Part shown: positions 38,445 to 47,186 of the stretch, in pieces
Numbering within the stretch: position 1 is the first letter of the stretch
How the letters are laid out: the number at the start of each line of letters is the position of its first letter
Assembly: GCF_003031265.1 (NCBI RefSeq)
Contig: NZ_CP019966.1
Location: 2,728,001-2,792,000, forward strand
Length of the DNA stretch: 64,000 nucleotides
Direction: 5' to 3'
Source of the DNA: Rhodopseudomonas palustris
Lineage (GTDB): Bacteria > Pseudomonadota > Alphaproteobacteria > Rhizobiales > Xanthobacteraceae
The notes under the pieces: generated by a model
Database searches by the model: none
Told to the model about the DNA's origin: nothing
Seen by the model: the letters and a program-made list of their open reading frames with translations, nothing else
Program-made: the position numbers and the translations under genes

Positions 38445-39770
38445 ATGGTCGCGCCACTCAGAGTGGGTATTGCGGGTCTCGGCACCGTGGGTGCCGAAGT
38501 CGTCCGCGTCATCGAACGGCAGGAGCGGACCTTGTCCGCTCGCTGCGGCCGCCCCGTGCGGGTGGTCGCGGTCACCGCGCGCTCCAAGGCGAAGAAGCGC
38601 GGGCTTGATCTGTCCGGCATCAAATGGGCCAAGAGCCCGCTGGCGATCGCCACCGATCCCGAGGTCGATTGCTTCGTCGAACTGATCGGCGATGCCGGCG
38701 ATCCCGCCGGTCCGGCGATCGAGGCGGCGCTGGCTGCCGGCAAGGCAGTGGTCACCGCCAACAAGGCGCTGATCGCCAAGCACGGCCTCAAGCTCGCGTC
38801 GCTGGCCGAGAAGCATAATGCGGCGCTGAACTACGAGGCCGCCGTCGGCGCCGCGATCCCGGTGATCAAGACGCTGCGCGAGGGCCTCGCCGGCACCGAC
38901 ATCGACCGGATCTACGGCATCCTCAACGGCACCTGTAACTACATCCTGACCCGGATGGAGCAGGAGGGGCTGTCGTTCGACGACTGCCTCGCCGACGCCC
39001 AGCGGCTCGGCTACGCCGAAGCCGATCCGACTTTCGATATCGACGGCCACGACACCGCGCAGAAGCTGGCGATCCTGGCCAGCCTCGCATTCGGCACCAA
39101 GGTGTCGGAGAGCTCGGTTTATGTCGAAGGCATCCGCTCGATCACGCCGGAAGATCTCCGCGCGGCCGATGATCTCGGCTATCGCGTCAAGCTGCTCGGC
39201 GTCGCGGTTCGCACCGCCAAGGGCATCGAGCAGCGCGTGCATCCGACCATGGTGCCGAAGACCTCGTCGATCGCCCAGGTGATGGGCGTGACCAATGCCG
39301 TCTCGATCGACGGCGACGGCATTCCGCCGATCACCCTGGTCGGCGCCGGCGCTGGTGCCGCCGCGACTGCCTCCGCGGTGGTGGCGGATATCGCCGATGT
39401 CGCCCGCGGCATCCGCGCGGTGCCGTTCGGCCGGCCGGTATCGGGGCTGAAGGCCACCGCGAAGGCGCCGATGCAGCGCCACGAGGGCGGCTATTACTTG
39501 CGGCTGTTGGCGCGCGATCACGCCGGCACCGCCGCGACCATCGCCAAGCGGCTTGCCGAGCAGGACATCTCGATCGAGTCCATCGTGCAGCGGCATCCGC
39601 ACCGCAGCGTCGATGCCAACGGCAAGGCTGCCAAATCGTCGGTCCCGGTGCCGGTGATCCTGATTACTTACGCCACCGCTGAAGACGCGGTGCGCCGCGC
39701 GCTGCAAGCCGTGCAGCGCGACAAGGTGATCAGCGGCCGGCCACAGGTGATCCGGATCGAGAAGAACTGA
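38445..39770 (+). CDS. hom: homoserine dehydrogenase
   Basis: Hom reduces aspartate semialdehyde to homoserine, the branch to threonine and methionine. 441 residues: NAD(P)-binding GIAGLGTVGAEVVRVIE at the start, the catalytic domain with GILNGTCNYILTRMEQEG and the lysine in KLAILASLAFG region, and a C-terminal ACT domain (YYLRLLARDHAGTAATIAKRLAEQDISIESIVQ) for threonine feedback. Start ATG 38445. A hairpin terminator follows. Confidence 0.95.
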   Translation: MVAPLRVGIAGLGTVGAEVVRVIERQERTLSARCGRPVRVVAVTARSKAKKRGLDLSGIKWAKSPLAIATDPEVDCFVELIGDAGDPAGPAIEAALAAGKAVVTANKALIAKHGLKLASLAEKHNAALNYEAAVGAAIPVIKTLREGLAGTDIDRIYGILNGTCNYILTRMEQEGLSFDDCLADAQRLGYAEADPTFDIDGHDTAQKLAILASLAFGTKVSESSVYVEGIRSITPEDLRAADDLGYRVKLLGVAVRTAKGIEQRVHPTMVPKTSSIAQVMGVTNAVSIDGDGIPPITLVGAGAGAAATASAVVADIADVARGIRAVPFGRPVSGLKATAKAPMQRHEGGYYLRLLARDHAGTAATIAKRLAEQDISIESIVQRHPHRSVDANGKAAKSSVPVPVILITYATAEDAVRRALQAVQRDKVISGRPQVIRIEKN

Positions 39771-39784
39771 GTTCGACCATTTGT

Positions 39785-39818
39785 ACAGCCCCCGCCACAA
39801 GCGCGGGGGCGCTGTTTT
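39785..39818 (+). terminator. hairpin between hom and glpX
   Basis: ACAGC plus CCCCCGC pair with GCGGGGG and GCTGT (one bulged base), followed by TTTT. It starts 15 bases past hom and ends just before glpX, so glpX may have partial read-through. Confidence 0.65.
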
Positions 39819-39832
39819 GAGGAGCTGGGCCG

Positions 39833-40837
39833 ATGTCGACCACCATTTCCGTTCCGCCGCAATTGCTGCTGGAACGCATCCTGACCCTGGAGATCGTGCG
39901 TGTGACCGAGCGCGCCGCGGTGTCTGCGGCGCGGCTGCGCGGCCACGGCAACGAGAAGGGCGCGGACCAGGCCGCGGTCGATGCGATGCGCCGCGAGCTC
40001 AACAAGATGCCGATCGAAGGCACCATCGTGATCGGCGAGGGCGAGCGCGACGAAGCGCCGATGCTGTTCATCGGTGAGAAGGTCGGTGCCGGCATCAATG
40101 CCGGTCCGAAGGTCGATATCGCGGTCGACCCGCTCGAAGGCACCACGCTGTGCGCCAAGAACATGCCGGGCTCGATCGCCACCATGGCGATGGCTGAAGG
40201 CGGCACGCTACTGCACGCGCCCGACGTCTACATGCAGAAGATCGCGATCGGTCCGGGCTACGAGAAGAACCTGATCGACATCGATGCGCCGCCGGAAGAC
40301 AACATCCTTCGCTTGGCGCAGGCCAAGGGTGTACCGACTCACGGCATCACCGTGCTGGTGCTCGATCGTCCGCGCCACGCCGAGCTGATCGCCAAGATCC
40401 GCGCCACCGGCGCCGGCGTCCAGCTGATCACCGACGGCGACGTTGCCGGCGTGATCCACTGCGCCGACCCGGACAACACCGGCGTCGACATCTACATGGG
40501 CACCGGCGGCGCGCCGGAAGGCGTGCTGGCCGCGGCGGCGCTGCGCTGCATCGGCGGCCAGATGCAGTGCCGGCTGCTGCTCGACACTCACTCCAAGCGC
40601 AACCGCGCCGAGTCGATGGGCATCGAAGATCCGAACTTCGTGTACCAGATCGAGGACATGGTGAAGGGCGACTGCCTGTTCGCCGCGACCGGCGTCACCG
40701 ATGGTTCGCTGCTCTCGGGCGTCAAGTTCCGCAAGGGCGTGATCCAGACCGAGACCGTGGTGATGCGGTCGGTCACCGGCACGGTGCGCTACATCAAGGC
40801 GGACCACCGCCAGCTCGAAAAGTTCCACCTGGATTGA
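39833..40837 (+). CDS. glpX: class II fructose-1,6-bisphosphatase
   Basis: GlpX hydrolyses fructose 1,6-bisphosphate in gluconeogenesis and, in autotrophs, in the Calvin cycle (some also act on sedoheptulose bisphosphate). 334 residues with GEGERDEAPMLFIGEKVG, the metal-binding VDPLEGTTLCAKNMPG and GTGGAPEGVLAAAALRC. TGAGGAGCTGGG lies before the ATG. The aminotransferase-hom-glpX-recJ order is common in Alphaproteobacteria. Confidence 0.95.
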   Translation: MSTTISVPPQLLLERILTLEIVRVTERAAVSAARLRGHGNEKGADQAAVDAMRRELNKMPIEGTIVIGEGERDEAPMLFIGEKVGAGINAGPKVDIAVDPLEGTTLCAKNMPGSIATMAMAEGGTLLHAPDVYMQKIAIGPGYEKNLIDIDAPPEDNILRLAQAKGVPTHGITVLVLDRPRHAELIAKIRATGAGVQLITDGDVAGVIHCADPDNTGVDIYMGTGGAPEGVLAAAALRCIGGQMQCRLLLDTHSKRNRAESMGIEDPNFVYQIEDMVKGDCLFAATGVTDGSLLSGVKFRKGVIQTETVVMRSVTGTVRYIKADHRQLEKFHLD

Positions 40838-40854
40838 GTTGAGGAGATCGTCGG

Positions 40855-41298
40855 ATGGCCGTCGAGATTCGTCCCGTCGGCCCCGACGAGCGGGCCGCCT
40901 GGGAGCCGCTGTGGGCCGGTTACCTCGCGTTCTACAAGGCGACACTGGCGCCCGAGGTCTCCGACGTCACCTGGGCGCGGTTTCACGATCCCGCCGAGCC
41001 GATTCATCTGCTCGGCGCCTATGTCGACGGCAAGCTCACCGGGATCGTGCAGTTCATCTATCACCGGTCGTGCTGGACGGTCGGCAATTACTGCTATCTG
41101 CAAGACCTGTTCGTCGCCGACAGCGCCCGCGGGCTCGGCCTCGGCCGCAAGCTGATCGAAGCCGTGTACGCGCGCGCCAAAGCGGACGGCTGTAGCCGCG
41201 TGCATTGGCTGACCCAAACCGGCAACGCCACCGCACGTCTGCTCTACGACCGCATTGCCGAGGATTCCGGCTTCATGCAGTATCGGAAGATACTGTAG
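40855..41298 (+). CDS. GNAT-family N-acetyltransferase
   Basis: A 147-residue acetyltransferase with the acetyl-CoA loop ARGLGLGRKLIEAVYARA and the following DGCSRVHWLTQTGNATARLLYDRI strand-helix. It lies 17 bases after glpX, likely cotranscribed. Substrate unknown; the fold resembles polyamine/histone-type SSAT-like GNATs. Confidence 0.88.
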   Translation: MAVEIRPVGPDERAAWEPLWAGYLAFYKATLAPEVSDVTWARFHDPAEPIHLLGAYVDGKLTGIVQFIYHRSCWTVGNYCYLQDLFVADSARGLGLGRKLIEAVYARAKADGCSRVHWLTQTGNATARLLYDRIAEDSGFMQYRKIL

Positions 41299-41311
41299 CC
41301 AGCCTAACAAC

Positions 41312-41390
41312 GTCATTGCGAGGAGCGAAGCGACGAAGCAATCCAGTCTGCATGTGTGACTCTGGATTGCTTCGCTGCGCTCGCAATGAC
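41312..41390. repeat. palindromic intergenic repeat, GTCATTGCGAG family
   Basis: 79 bases with arms GTCATTGCGAG and CTCGCAATGAC-like ends and inner arms GAAGCAATCCAG and CTGGATTGCTTC around a 13-base loop. This repeat type is widespread between genes in Rhodopseudomonas/Bradyrhizobium relatives. It separates the GNAT and HAD genes. Confidence 0.85.
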
Positions 41391-41414
41391 GAAGAACAAC
41401 AAGGGACGAACGCC

Positions 41415-42140
41415 ATGCCGGTGTCCGATGCGACAGACGTCAAAGCCCTGCTGTTCGACGTGTTCGGCACCGTGGTCGACTGGCGCAGCAGCCTGATCGA
41501 CGATCTCTCGGCCTACGCGGCTGGGCGTGGCCTCGAAGGCGACTGGACCGGATTGATCGATGCATGGCGGCAGGCCTACGTGCCGTCGATGGATGCGGTC
41601 CGCAACAATCCGCAAGCCGAATTCCTCACCCTCGACGAACTGCATCGGCAATCGCTGGAGCGGCTTGTCGGCGAATTCGGCATCAAGGGACTGACCGAGG
41701 ACGATCTCAACTACATCGTCACTGGCTGGCATCGGTTGAAGCCGTGGCCGGGCGTGGTCGCAGCGCTGGAGCGGCTGAAGACCAAGTACATTCTGGCTCC
41801 GCTGTCGAACGGCAATGTCGGGCTGTTGACCCGGATGGCGAAGAGCGCCGGCCTGCCGTGGGATCTGGTTCTCGGCAGTGACATCTTCCGCCACTACAAG
41901 CCGGATCGGGAGAATTATCTCGGTGCCGCGAAGCTGCTCAATCTGCAGCCGGGCGAAGTGATGCTGGTCGCCGCGCACAATTATGATCTTCAGGCCGCGC
42001 AAGCGCTGGGCTTGCAGACAGCGTTCATCCCGCGCCCGACCGAGTACGGCCCGCTGCAGACGATCGACTTCGATGCCACCGGCGACTGGACCATCGTGGC
42101 CGACGATCTGGCCGGTGTCGCCGATCGGCTTGGGTGCTGA
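41415..42140 (+). CDS. HAD-superfamily haloacid dehalogenase type II-like hydrolase
   Basis: A 241-residue HAD hydrolase. Nucleophile D15 and T19 in LLFDVFGTVVDW, R52 in WRQAY, SNGN at 131-134 and K162 in RHYKPDRENY fit L-2-haloacid dehalogenases, which swap a halogen on short haloacids for hydroxyl. The last motif reads AAHNYD (186-191) where classical enzymes have SSNAWD, so the Ser and Asn of the active-site pocket are Ala and His. The chain is otherwise complete. Real substrate uncertain. Confidence 0.85.
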   Translation: MPVSDATDVKALLFDVFGTVVDWRSSLIDDLSAYAAGRGLEGDWTGLIDAWRQAYVPSMDAVRNNPQAEFLTLDELHRQSLERLVGEFGIKGLTEDDLNYIVTGWHRLKPWPGVVAALERLKTKYILAPLSNGNVGLLTRMAKSAGLPWDLVLGSDIFRHYKPDRENYLGAAKLLNLQPGEVMLVAAHNYDLQAAQALGLQTAFIPRPTEYGPLQTIDFDATGDWTIVADDLAGVADRLGC

Positions 42141-42160
42141 CCCGCGCGAAGGTCAAACCT

Positions 42161-42180
42161 CTCGCTTCGCTCGCAATGAC
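42161..42180. repeat. half copy of the GTCATTGCGAG palindromic repeat
   Basis: CTCGCTTCGCTCGCAATGAC equals the right arm of the repeat at 41312-41390. The left arm is missing, so this is a remnant at the end of the HAD gene. Confidence 0.7.
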
Positions 42181-42252
42181 GGGCAGTGGGGTGCTCCGAC
42201 CGCCGTCCTGGCGGTTTGCGCTGTCGGCGCTTCGTGCTTATCTGCGCGGACC

Positions 42253-44094
42253 ATGACGCCTCCCATCTCAGTTTTGCCGGCCGAAACCGTGCCGGCGTTT
42301 CTCGGCGTGACCCGCTCTGCCACCGGCAAGGCGTGGCGCGACCGGCTCGACGCGCGCGCCACTGCGAAGGCGCAGGCAATGGTGCAGCGCTATCAATTGC
42401 CCGAGATGTTGGCGCGGGTGCTGGCCGGGCGGGGCGTGGAGATCGATCAGGTCGAGGACTTTCTCGATCCGACGATCCGCAAGCTGATGCCCGATCCGGC
42501 GTCGCTGACCCAGATGGAAGCCGGCGCCAAGCGGATCGCCGACGCTGCCTCGCGCGGCGAGAAGGTCGCGATCTTCGGCGACTACGATGTCGACGGCGCG
42601 ACCTCGTCGGCGTTGCTCGCCTGGCATCTGCGCCATTGCGGGCTCGATCCTTTGATCCACATTCCGGATCGCATCTTCGAAGGCTACGGCCCGAATATCG
42701 ACGCGATCCGTATGCTCGCCGGCAAAGGCGCGACGCTGCTGATCACCGTGGACTGCGGCACCACCAGCATGGAGCCGCTGGCGGAAGCGCGGCGGCTCGG
42801 GATGAGCGTGGTGGTGATCGATCATCACCAATGCGGCGACGAACTGCCCGAGGTCGAAGCGCTGATCAATCCGAACCGGCCGGACGATCTGTCGGGGCTC
42901 GGCCATCTTGCTGCGGTCGGCCTGGTGCTGATGACGCTGGTCGCGGTCAATCGCGAGCTGCGGCATCGCGGGTTCTGGACCACCGAGCGGCCGGAGCCGA
43001 ACCTGCTCGACATGCTGCACCACGTCGCTCTCGGCACCGTGGCGGACGTCGCGCCGCTGGTCGGGCTCAACCGTGCTTTCGTCGCCAAGGGACTGATCGC
43101 GATGCGCCGCCGCGATCACGTCGGCCACACCGCGCTGATGGACGTGTCGCGGCTGAACGGTCCGCCGGAGGCGTGGCATCTCGGCTTCATGCTGGGGCCG
43201 CGGATCAATGCCGGCGGGCGTATCGGCCGCGCCGATCTCGGCGTCCGGCTGCTGCTCGAATCCGACGTCTCCGAAGCCGCCCGCATTGCCGCCGAACTCG
43301 ATCGCCTCAACAGCGAGCGGCGCGAGATCGAACAGAGGGCCGAAGCACAGGCCGAGGCCGAGGCGATGGCGTCGCTCGGGCTCGAGGACAAGGGCGCGGT
43401 GATCGTCACTGCGTCCGAAGGCTGGCACCCTGGCGTGGTCGGCCTGGTCGCGTCGCGGCTGAAAGAGAAATTCGGACGGCCATCGTTTGCGATCGCGCTC
43501 GAGCCCGGCGGCATCGGCACCGGCTCGGGTCGCTCGATCTCCGGCGTCGATCTCGGCAAGGCGGTGCGCCAGGCGGTGCACGATGGACTTTTGCTCAAGG
43601 GCGGCGGCCACGCCATGGCGGCCGGCGTGACGCTGCGCAAAGAGCGGCTCGCCGAATTCCGGGCCTGGCTGGAAACGACGCTGGCGGATGACGTCGCCAA
43701 GTCGCGCCACGTCAACGAACTGTATGTCGACGGCGCGGTGTCGGCGCGCGGCGTGACGACTGAACTGGCAGCAACGCTGAACCGGGCAGGGCCGTTCGGC
43801 GCTGGTAATCCGGAGCCGATCGTGGCGCTGCCGGCGCATCAGCTCGTCTATGCCGACGAGGTCGGCCAGGCGCATCTGCGGCTGCGCTTCAAGGCCGGCG
43901 ACGGCGCGTTCGTCAACGGCATCGCATTCCGCAGCGTCGGGCAGAAGCTCGGCAACGCGCTCACCGAGAACCGCGGTCAGATGCTCCACGTCGCCGGCTG
44001 CCTGAGCGTCGACCGCTGGCAAGGCGCTGAACGCGTGCAGCTGCGCGTCATCGACGTCGCGGTCCCGGATGCCGGGCCGACGATGATCAGGTGA
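42253..44094 (+). CDS. recJ: single-stranded-DNA-specific exonuclease RecJ
   Basis: RecJ degrades single-stranded DNA 5-prime to 3-prime in recombination and repair. 613 residues. DHH-family motifs: FGDYDVDGATSSALL, TVDCGTTS, VVIDHHQCGD, and the DHHA1 block GGGGHAMAAGVTL, then the OB-like C-terminal domain. Full length. The frame is open further upstream; MTPPISVLPAETV at 42253 is the most natural start. Confidence 0.95.
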   Translation: MTPPISVLPAETVPAFLGVTRSATGKAWRDRLDARATAKAQAMVQRYQLPEMLARVLAGRGVEIDQVEDFLDPTIRKLMPDPASLTQMEAGAKRIADAASRGEKVAIFGDYDVDGATSSALLAWHLRHCGLDPLIHIPDRIFEGYGPNIDAIRMLAGKGATLLITVDCGTTSMEPLAEARRLGMSVVVIDHHQCGDELPEVEALINPNRPDDLSGLGHLAAVGLVLMTLVAVNRELRHRGFWTTERPEPNLLDMLHHVALGTVADVAPLVGLNRAFVAKGLIAMRRRDHVGHTALMDVSRLNGPPEAWHLGFMLGPRINAGGRIGRADLGVRLLLESDVSEAARIAAELDRLNSERREIEQRAEAQAEAEAMASLGLEDKGAVIVTASEGWHPGVVGLVASRLKEKFGRPSFAIALEPGGIGTGSGRSISGVDLGKAVRQAVHDGLLLKGGGHAMAAGVTLRKERLAEFRAWLETTLADDVAKSRHVNELYVDGAVSARGVTTELAATLNRAGPFGAGNPEPIVALPAHQLVYADEVGQAHLRLRFKAGDGAFVNGIAFRSVGQKLGNALTENRGQMLHVAGCLSVDRWQGAERVQLRVIDVAVPDAGPTMIR

Positions 44095-44123
44095 GCAGCG
44101 CGAGCCGCGCTCGCGAAACGGTC

Positions 44124-44195
44124 GTCATCGCCGGACTTGATCCGGCGATCCATCTTTCAAGAGTGATGGATGGCCGGGTCGAGCCCGGCCATGAC
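44124..44195. repeat. palindromic intergenic repeat, GTCATCGCCGG family
   Basis: 72 bases: GTCATCGCCGG ... CCGGCCATGAC outer arms with inner ACTTGATCCGG-type and GGGTCGAGCCC parts. A third family of dispersed palindromes in this window, between the recJ stop and a convergent gene. Confidence 0.8.
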
Positions 44196-44228
44196 GTGAG
44201 TTGCGTTCAATGAGCGGGACGCCGGAAG

Positions 44229-44519
44229 CTAAGTACAAATCTCGCCCTGGATGATCATTTCCCGGAACAGCTCGACCGCTTTGGGATTCAGTGCGCCTTC
44301 TTCGGGCAGCACCAGGGGCAGGTCGGGCGGGGCGAGGATGGCGAACTGGCGGCCCCATTCATAGACCCAGGCGAGGCCGTCCTGGAACATCACCTCGTCG
44401 TCATAGCGCGGGGTACGGCCTGAGCGGGCTTCGGCGAAGCCGCGGCGGAAGGTGGTGTTCCAGACGATTTCGTCCAGTGGAGCTTGGAAGGTCTCGGCCT
44501 GAGGGCGCACGTCGGTCAT
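44229..44519 (-). CDS. conserved small protein of unknown function
   Basis: A 96-residue soluble acidic protein with no membrane segment and one cysteine near the end (GEICT). The text RRGFAEARSGRTPRYDDEVMF and VYEWGRQFAILAPPDLPLVL has the look of a conserved protein with its own fold, but I know no function. Leftward, 84 bases past the FUSC gene start side (downstream of it in the same direction). Confidence 0.75.
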   Translation of the reverse strand: MTDVRPQAETFQAPLDEIVWNTTFRRGFAEARSGRTPRYDDEVMFQDGLAWVYEWGRQFAILAPPDLPLVLPEEGALNPKAVELFREMIIQGEICT

Positions 44520-44603
44520 GGCTCAAATCCGGCGATACATCCTGAAGAAACGGAGGAAGGGTATTATTCCACGGCTCGGCCGGGGCAAAACCCTGACTTT
44601 CGG

Positions 44604-45722
44604 TCAATCGCCCCGGTCGTGTTTGGCTGGGATCAGATAGGCCGGGATCAGCCGGCGGATCAAGCGGGCCGTCACGTGGCGGAAGCCCGGATGGTGCAGG
44701 CAGACCCCGCCGAGCAGGCCGACCACGCAGCCGACCACGGTATCGATAAACCTCGCCTCGATGATCTGGTGCGCCGGCTCCTGGCCCAGCGTCGCGGCGT
44801 CGGCGAGGAAGATGGTCAGCGGGGTGATGAAGATCACCGCGAAGCCGTAGTGCCGGATCACCGCCGTCTCGATCACGAAGCTCAGTGCGATCACCGCAAA
44901 CGCGATGCTCCATTTCTCGAGCGGCAGCGCCAGTAGCACCGCGGCGAGGCCGAGGCCGATCGCGGTGCCGAGCAGGCGGTGCAGATGCCGATTCCAGATC
45001 GCACGCACCGACAGGCCCTGAATGACGGCGAGGCAGCTCACCGGCACCCAATACGGCCGCTCGAGCTGCAGCGCCTGGGCCAGCGCCAACGCCAAACCGA
45101 CGAAGATGCCGATCACCACGGAGTCGAGCACGACGTGCTCGAAATCGTCGGTCGCCAGCGGCGGCACCGGCAGCGGATCGCGGATCCGCAGCACGACGAT
45201 CGAGTAGATCATCGCGATCAGGGTCGCGAGCAGGCTGCCGAGCACGAACAGCCCCGCCTTCAGCGGCAGCTGCATCAGGTCGCTGGGCGTATAGGCGGCG
45301 ATCGCCGCGGCCATCACGAAGAACATGCTGCCCGGTGGTCCCACCCGATAGAACCGGCACAGCATGGTGACAACGATCGCCGTGAAGGTGATCGCCGGCA
45401 CCAGCAGCCACGGCAGCAGATGCACCACCAGCCCGAGCGTGTAGCAGGCGGCATAGCCGAAGCCGGCCGCCATCATCGACACCATGCGGTGGTGCAGCGG
45501 GGTTCGCGGCAGATACAGAAACGCCATGCCGCCGAGCGACGAGATCAGGCCGTAGTCGAGATGATCGAAGTAGGCGCCGATCAACATCGGCACTCCGGCG
45601 GCGAGTGCGGCCGAGAAAGGCATCTGCCACGGCCGGTCGCTGGGATTGAAGGTGACGAGCTCGCGCCACTCCTCGTGCGCCAGCGCCTTGATCCGGTGCC
45701 ACGTCCAGTGATGTTGAATCAT
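44604..45722 (-). CDS. FUSC-family inner-membrane protein (aromatic acid exporter-like)
   Basis: A 372-residue membrane protein of the FUSC family, related to AaeB/YccS exporters. Two blocks of hydrophobic segments, about residues 35-170 and 200-320 (FITPLTIFLADAA at the end of the second), with a short soluble link. Start MIQHHWTWHRIKALAHEEW at 45722, the open frame above it lacks protein character. It is 17 bases after a lytic transglycosylase gene in the same direction. Confidence 0.87.
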   Translation of the reverse strand: MIQHHWTWHRIKALAHEEWRELVTFNPSDRPWQMPFSAALAAGVPMLIGAYFDHLDYGLISSLGGMAFLYLPRTPLHHRMVSMMAAGFGYAACYTLGLVVHLLPWLLVPAITFTAIVVTMLCRFYRVGPPGSMFFVMAAAIAAYTPSDLMQLPLKAGLFVLGSLLATLIAMIYSIVVLRIRDPLPVPPLATDDFEHVVLDSVVIGIFVGLALALAQALQLERPYWVPVSCLAVIQGLSVRAIWNRHLHRLLGTAIGLGLAAVLLALPLEKWSIAFAVIALSFVIETAVIRHYGFAVIFITPLTIFLADAATLGQEPAHQIIEARFIDTVVGCVVGLLGGVCLHHPGFRHVTARLIRRLIPAYLIPAKHDRGD

Positions 45723-45739
45723 TGAAAAGCCTGCGGCCT

Positions 45740-46969
45740 CTATCCACCCTGCCGCAGTCGTGCCAGCACCTTGAGCCCGCCATAGCCGTCGGCGGGCGAT
45801 AGGCCGGTCTTGAGCTGAAAGTCGCGGATTGCCTTCATGGTGTCGTTGCCGACCCGGCCGTCGGTGCCGCCGGTGTCGAAGCCGGCGCGGGTCAGCCGGG
45901 TCTGCATCTCCTGCACCTCGGCGAGCGTCAGCGCGCGCTCCGATCCGGGGAAGGGATGGATGAACGGGCTGCCGCCGAGAATGCGATCTCCGAGGTGGCA
46001 GATCGCCAGCGCGTAGTTCATCGACGGGTTGTAGCTCTTCACCGCGTAGAAGTTCGGCCCGATCAGGAATTTCGGGCCGCCGTCGACCGGCACCCACATC
46101 GTCGCGCTGGCCGAGGAATTGGGAAATGGCTGGCCATCGGCGCGAGTGACGCCGGAACGCGACCATTCCAAATAGCTGCGGCGACCGCTGCCTGCGCCGC
46201 CGGGGCCCTCGACCTCGTAGCCCCAATGCTCGCCGCGACGATAGTTGCCGCGCCGGACCAGATACTTCGCGGTCGAGCCGAGCGCGTCGTCGGGCCGGCC
46301 GAACGGCGACACTCGTCCGTCGCCGTCATAGTCGATGCCGACGTTCAGCCACACCTCCGGCATCCATTGGCTGTGGCCCATCGCGCCGGCCCAGGAGCCG
46401 CGCATTTCTTCCGGTGTCGACCAGCCCTTGTCGACGATCCGCAGCGCGTTGATCAGCTCGGTTTCCCAATACGTTCGCCGCCGCGGCTCGCGCCACGCCA
46501 GCGCGGCGAGCGACGGAAACACCGGCCGCATATGATTCTGCTGTACCAGCGGATCGCCATAGGCGCTCTCGACGCCCCATAGCGCCAGCAGCGTGCCGCG
46601 CTCGACGCCGAAATCGCGCTCGATCCGCGCGAACAACGCTTCGTTCTTGCGCAGCGCCTCGCGGCCGGCGGTGATCCGCCAATCCGACACCCGCCGGTTG
46701 ATGTACTGCCAGAGCTGCTCGTTGAATTCGGGCTGCTTCTGGAAGTTCTTGAACACGCTCATGTCGGGTTCGAGCGACCCCATCACCCGATCCCAGGTGC
46801 GCGGCGAGATGCCCTTGGCCAGCGCCTTGGCCCGGAACGCGTCGCGCCATTCATCGAAGCCGGCCGGCGCTGCGGCCGCAGCTGCGGCAGGCAGCATCAC
46901 GGCGGCGCCGACGGCCGCCTGGAGCAGGTGGCGACGGGTGAGGGAGGTGGGGGAATCGTGATCGACCAT
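45740..46969 (-). CDS. lytic murein transglycosylase (MltB/SLT_2 type) with peptidoglycan-binding domain
   Basis: A 409-residue exported enzyme that cleaves the glycan of peptidoglycan. A Tat-like leader (SLTRRHLLQAAVGAAVMLP, ending AAAAA-AP), an SLT_2/MltB catalytic domain with E134 in LWGVESAYG and WAGAMGHSQWMPEVW, NSMNYALAICH-type ending, and a C-terminal PG_binding_1 domain (VQEMQTRLTRAGFDTGGTDGRVG). Start at ATG 46969; the frame is open further upstream without protein character. Confidence 0.92.
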   Translation of the reverse strand: MVDHDSPTSLTRRHLLQAAVGAAVMLPAAAAAAAPAGFDEWRDAFRAKALAKGISPRTWDRVMGSLEPDMSVFKNFQKQPEFNEQLWQYINRRVSDWRITAGREALRKNEALFARIERDFGVERGTLLALWGVESAYGDPLVQQNHMRPVFPSLAALAWREPRRRTYWETELINALRIVDKGWSTPEEMRGSWAGAMGHSQWMPEVWLNVGIDYDGDGRVSPFGRPDDALGSTAKYLVRRGNYRRGEHWGYEVEGPGGAGSGRRSYLEWSRSGVTRADGQPFPNSSASATMWVPVDGGPKFLIGPNFYAVKSYNPSMNYALAICHLGDRILGGSPFIHPFPGSERALTLAEVQEMQTRLTRAGFDTGGTDGRVGNDTMKAIRDFQLKTGLSPADGYGGLKVLARLRQGG

Positions 46970-47186
46970 GGCCGGCAGTGTAGCGGCATTGAGGTCGTCC
47001 CCAAAGCCGCTGCGCCTCGATAGCAGCTGCGCAAGCGGGCGGCCGATTGTTCCAACAGGCGGCAGCGACACGATGTCTCCGCCTGTGCCCTTGTACCGCC
47101 GCGCTCTGCGCCCAACTGGTGACACCGACCTGCCTTCCGCAGCCTCAGGCATTCGAAGCGCGATACAGCCGACAATGGGGAGTTGA

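Noticed and set aside
37101..39800. Leftward 899-codon frame over the aminotransferase and hom genes
   Set aside because: Shadow frame of two clearly identified genes; composition is typical of antisense translation in high-GC DNA.
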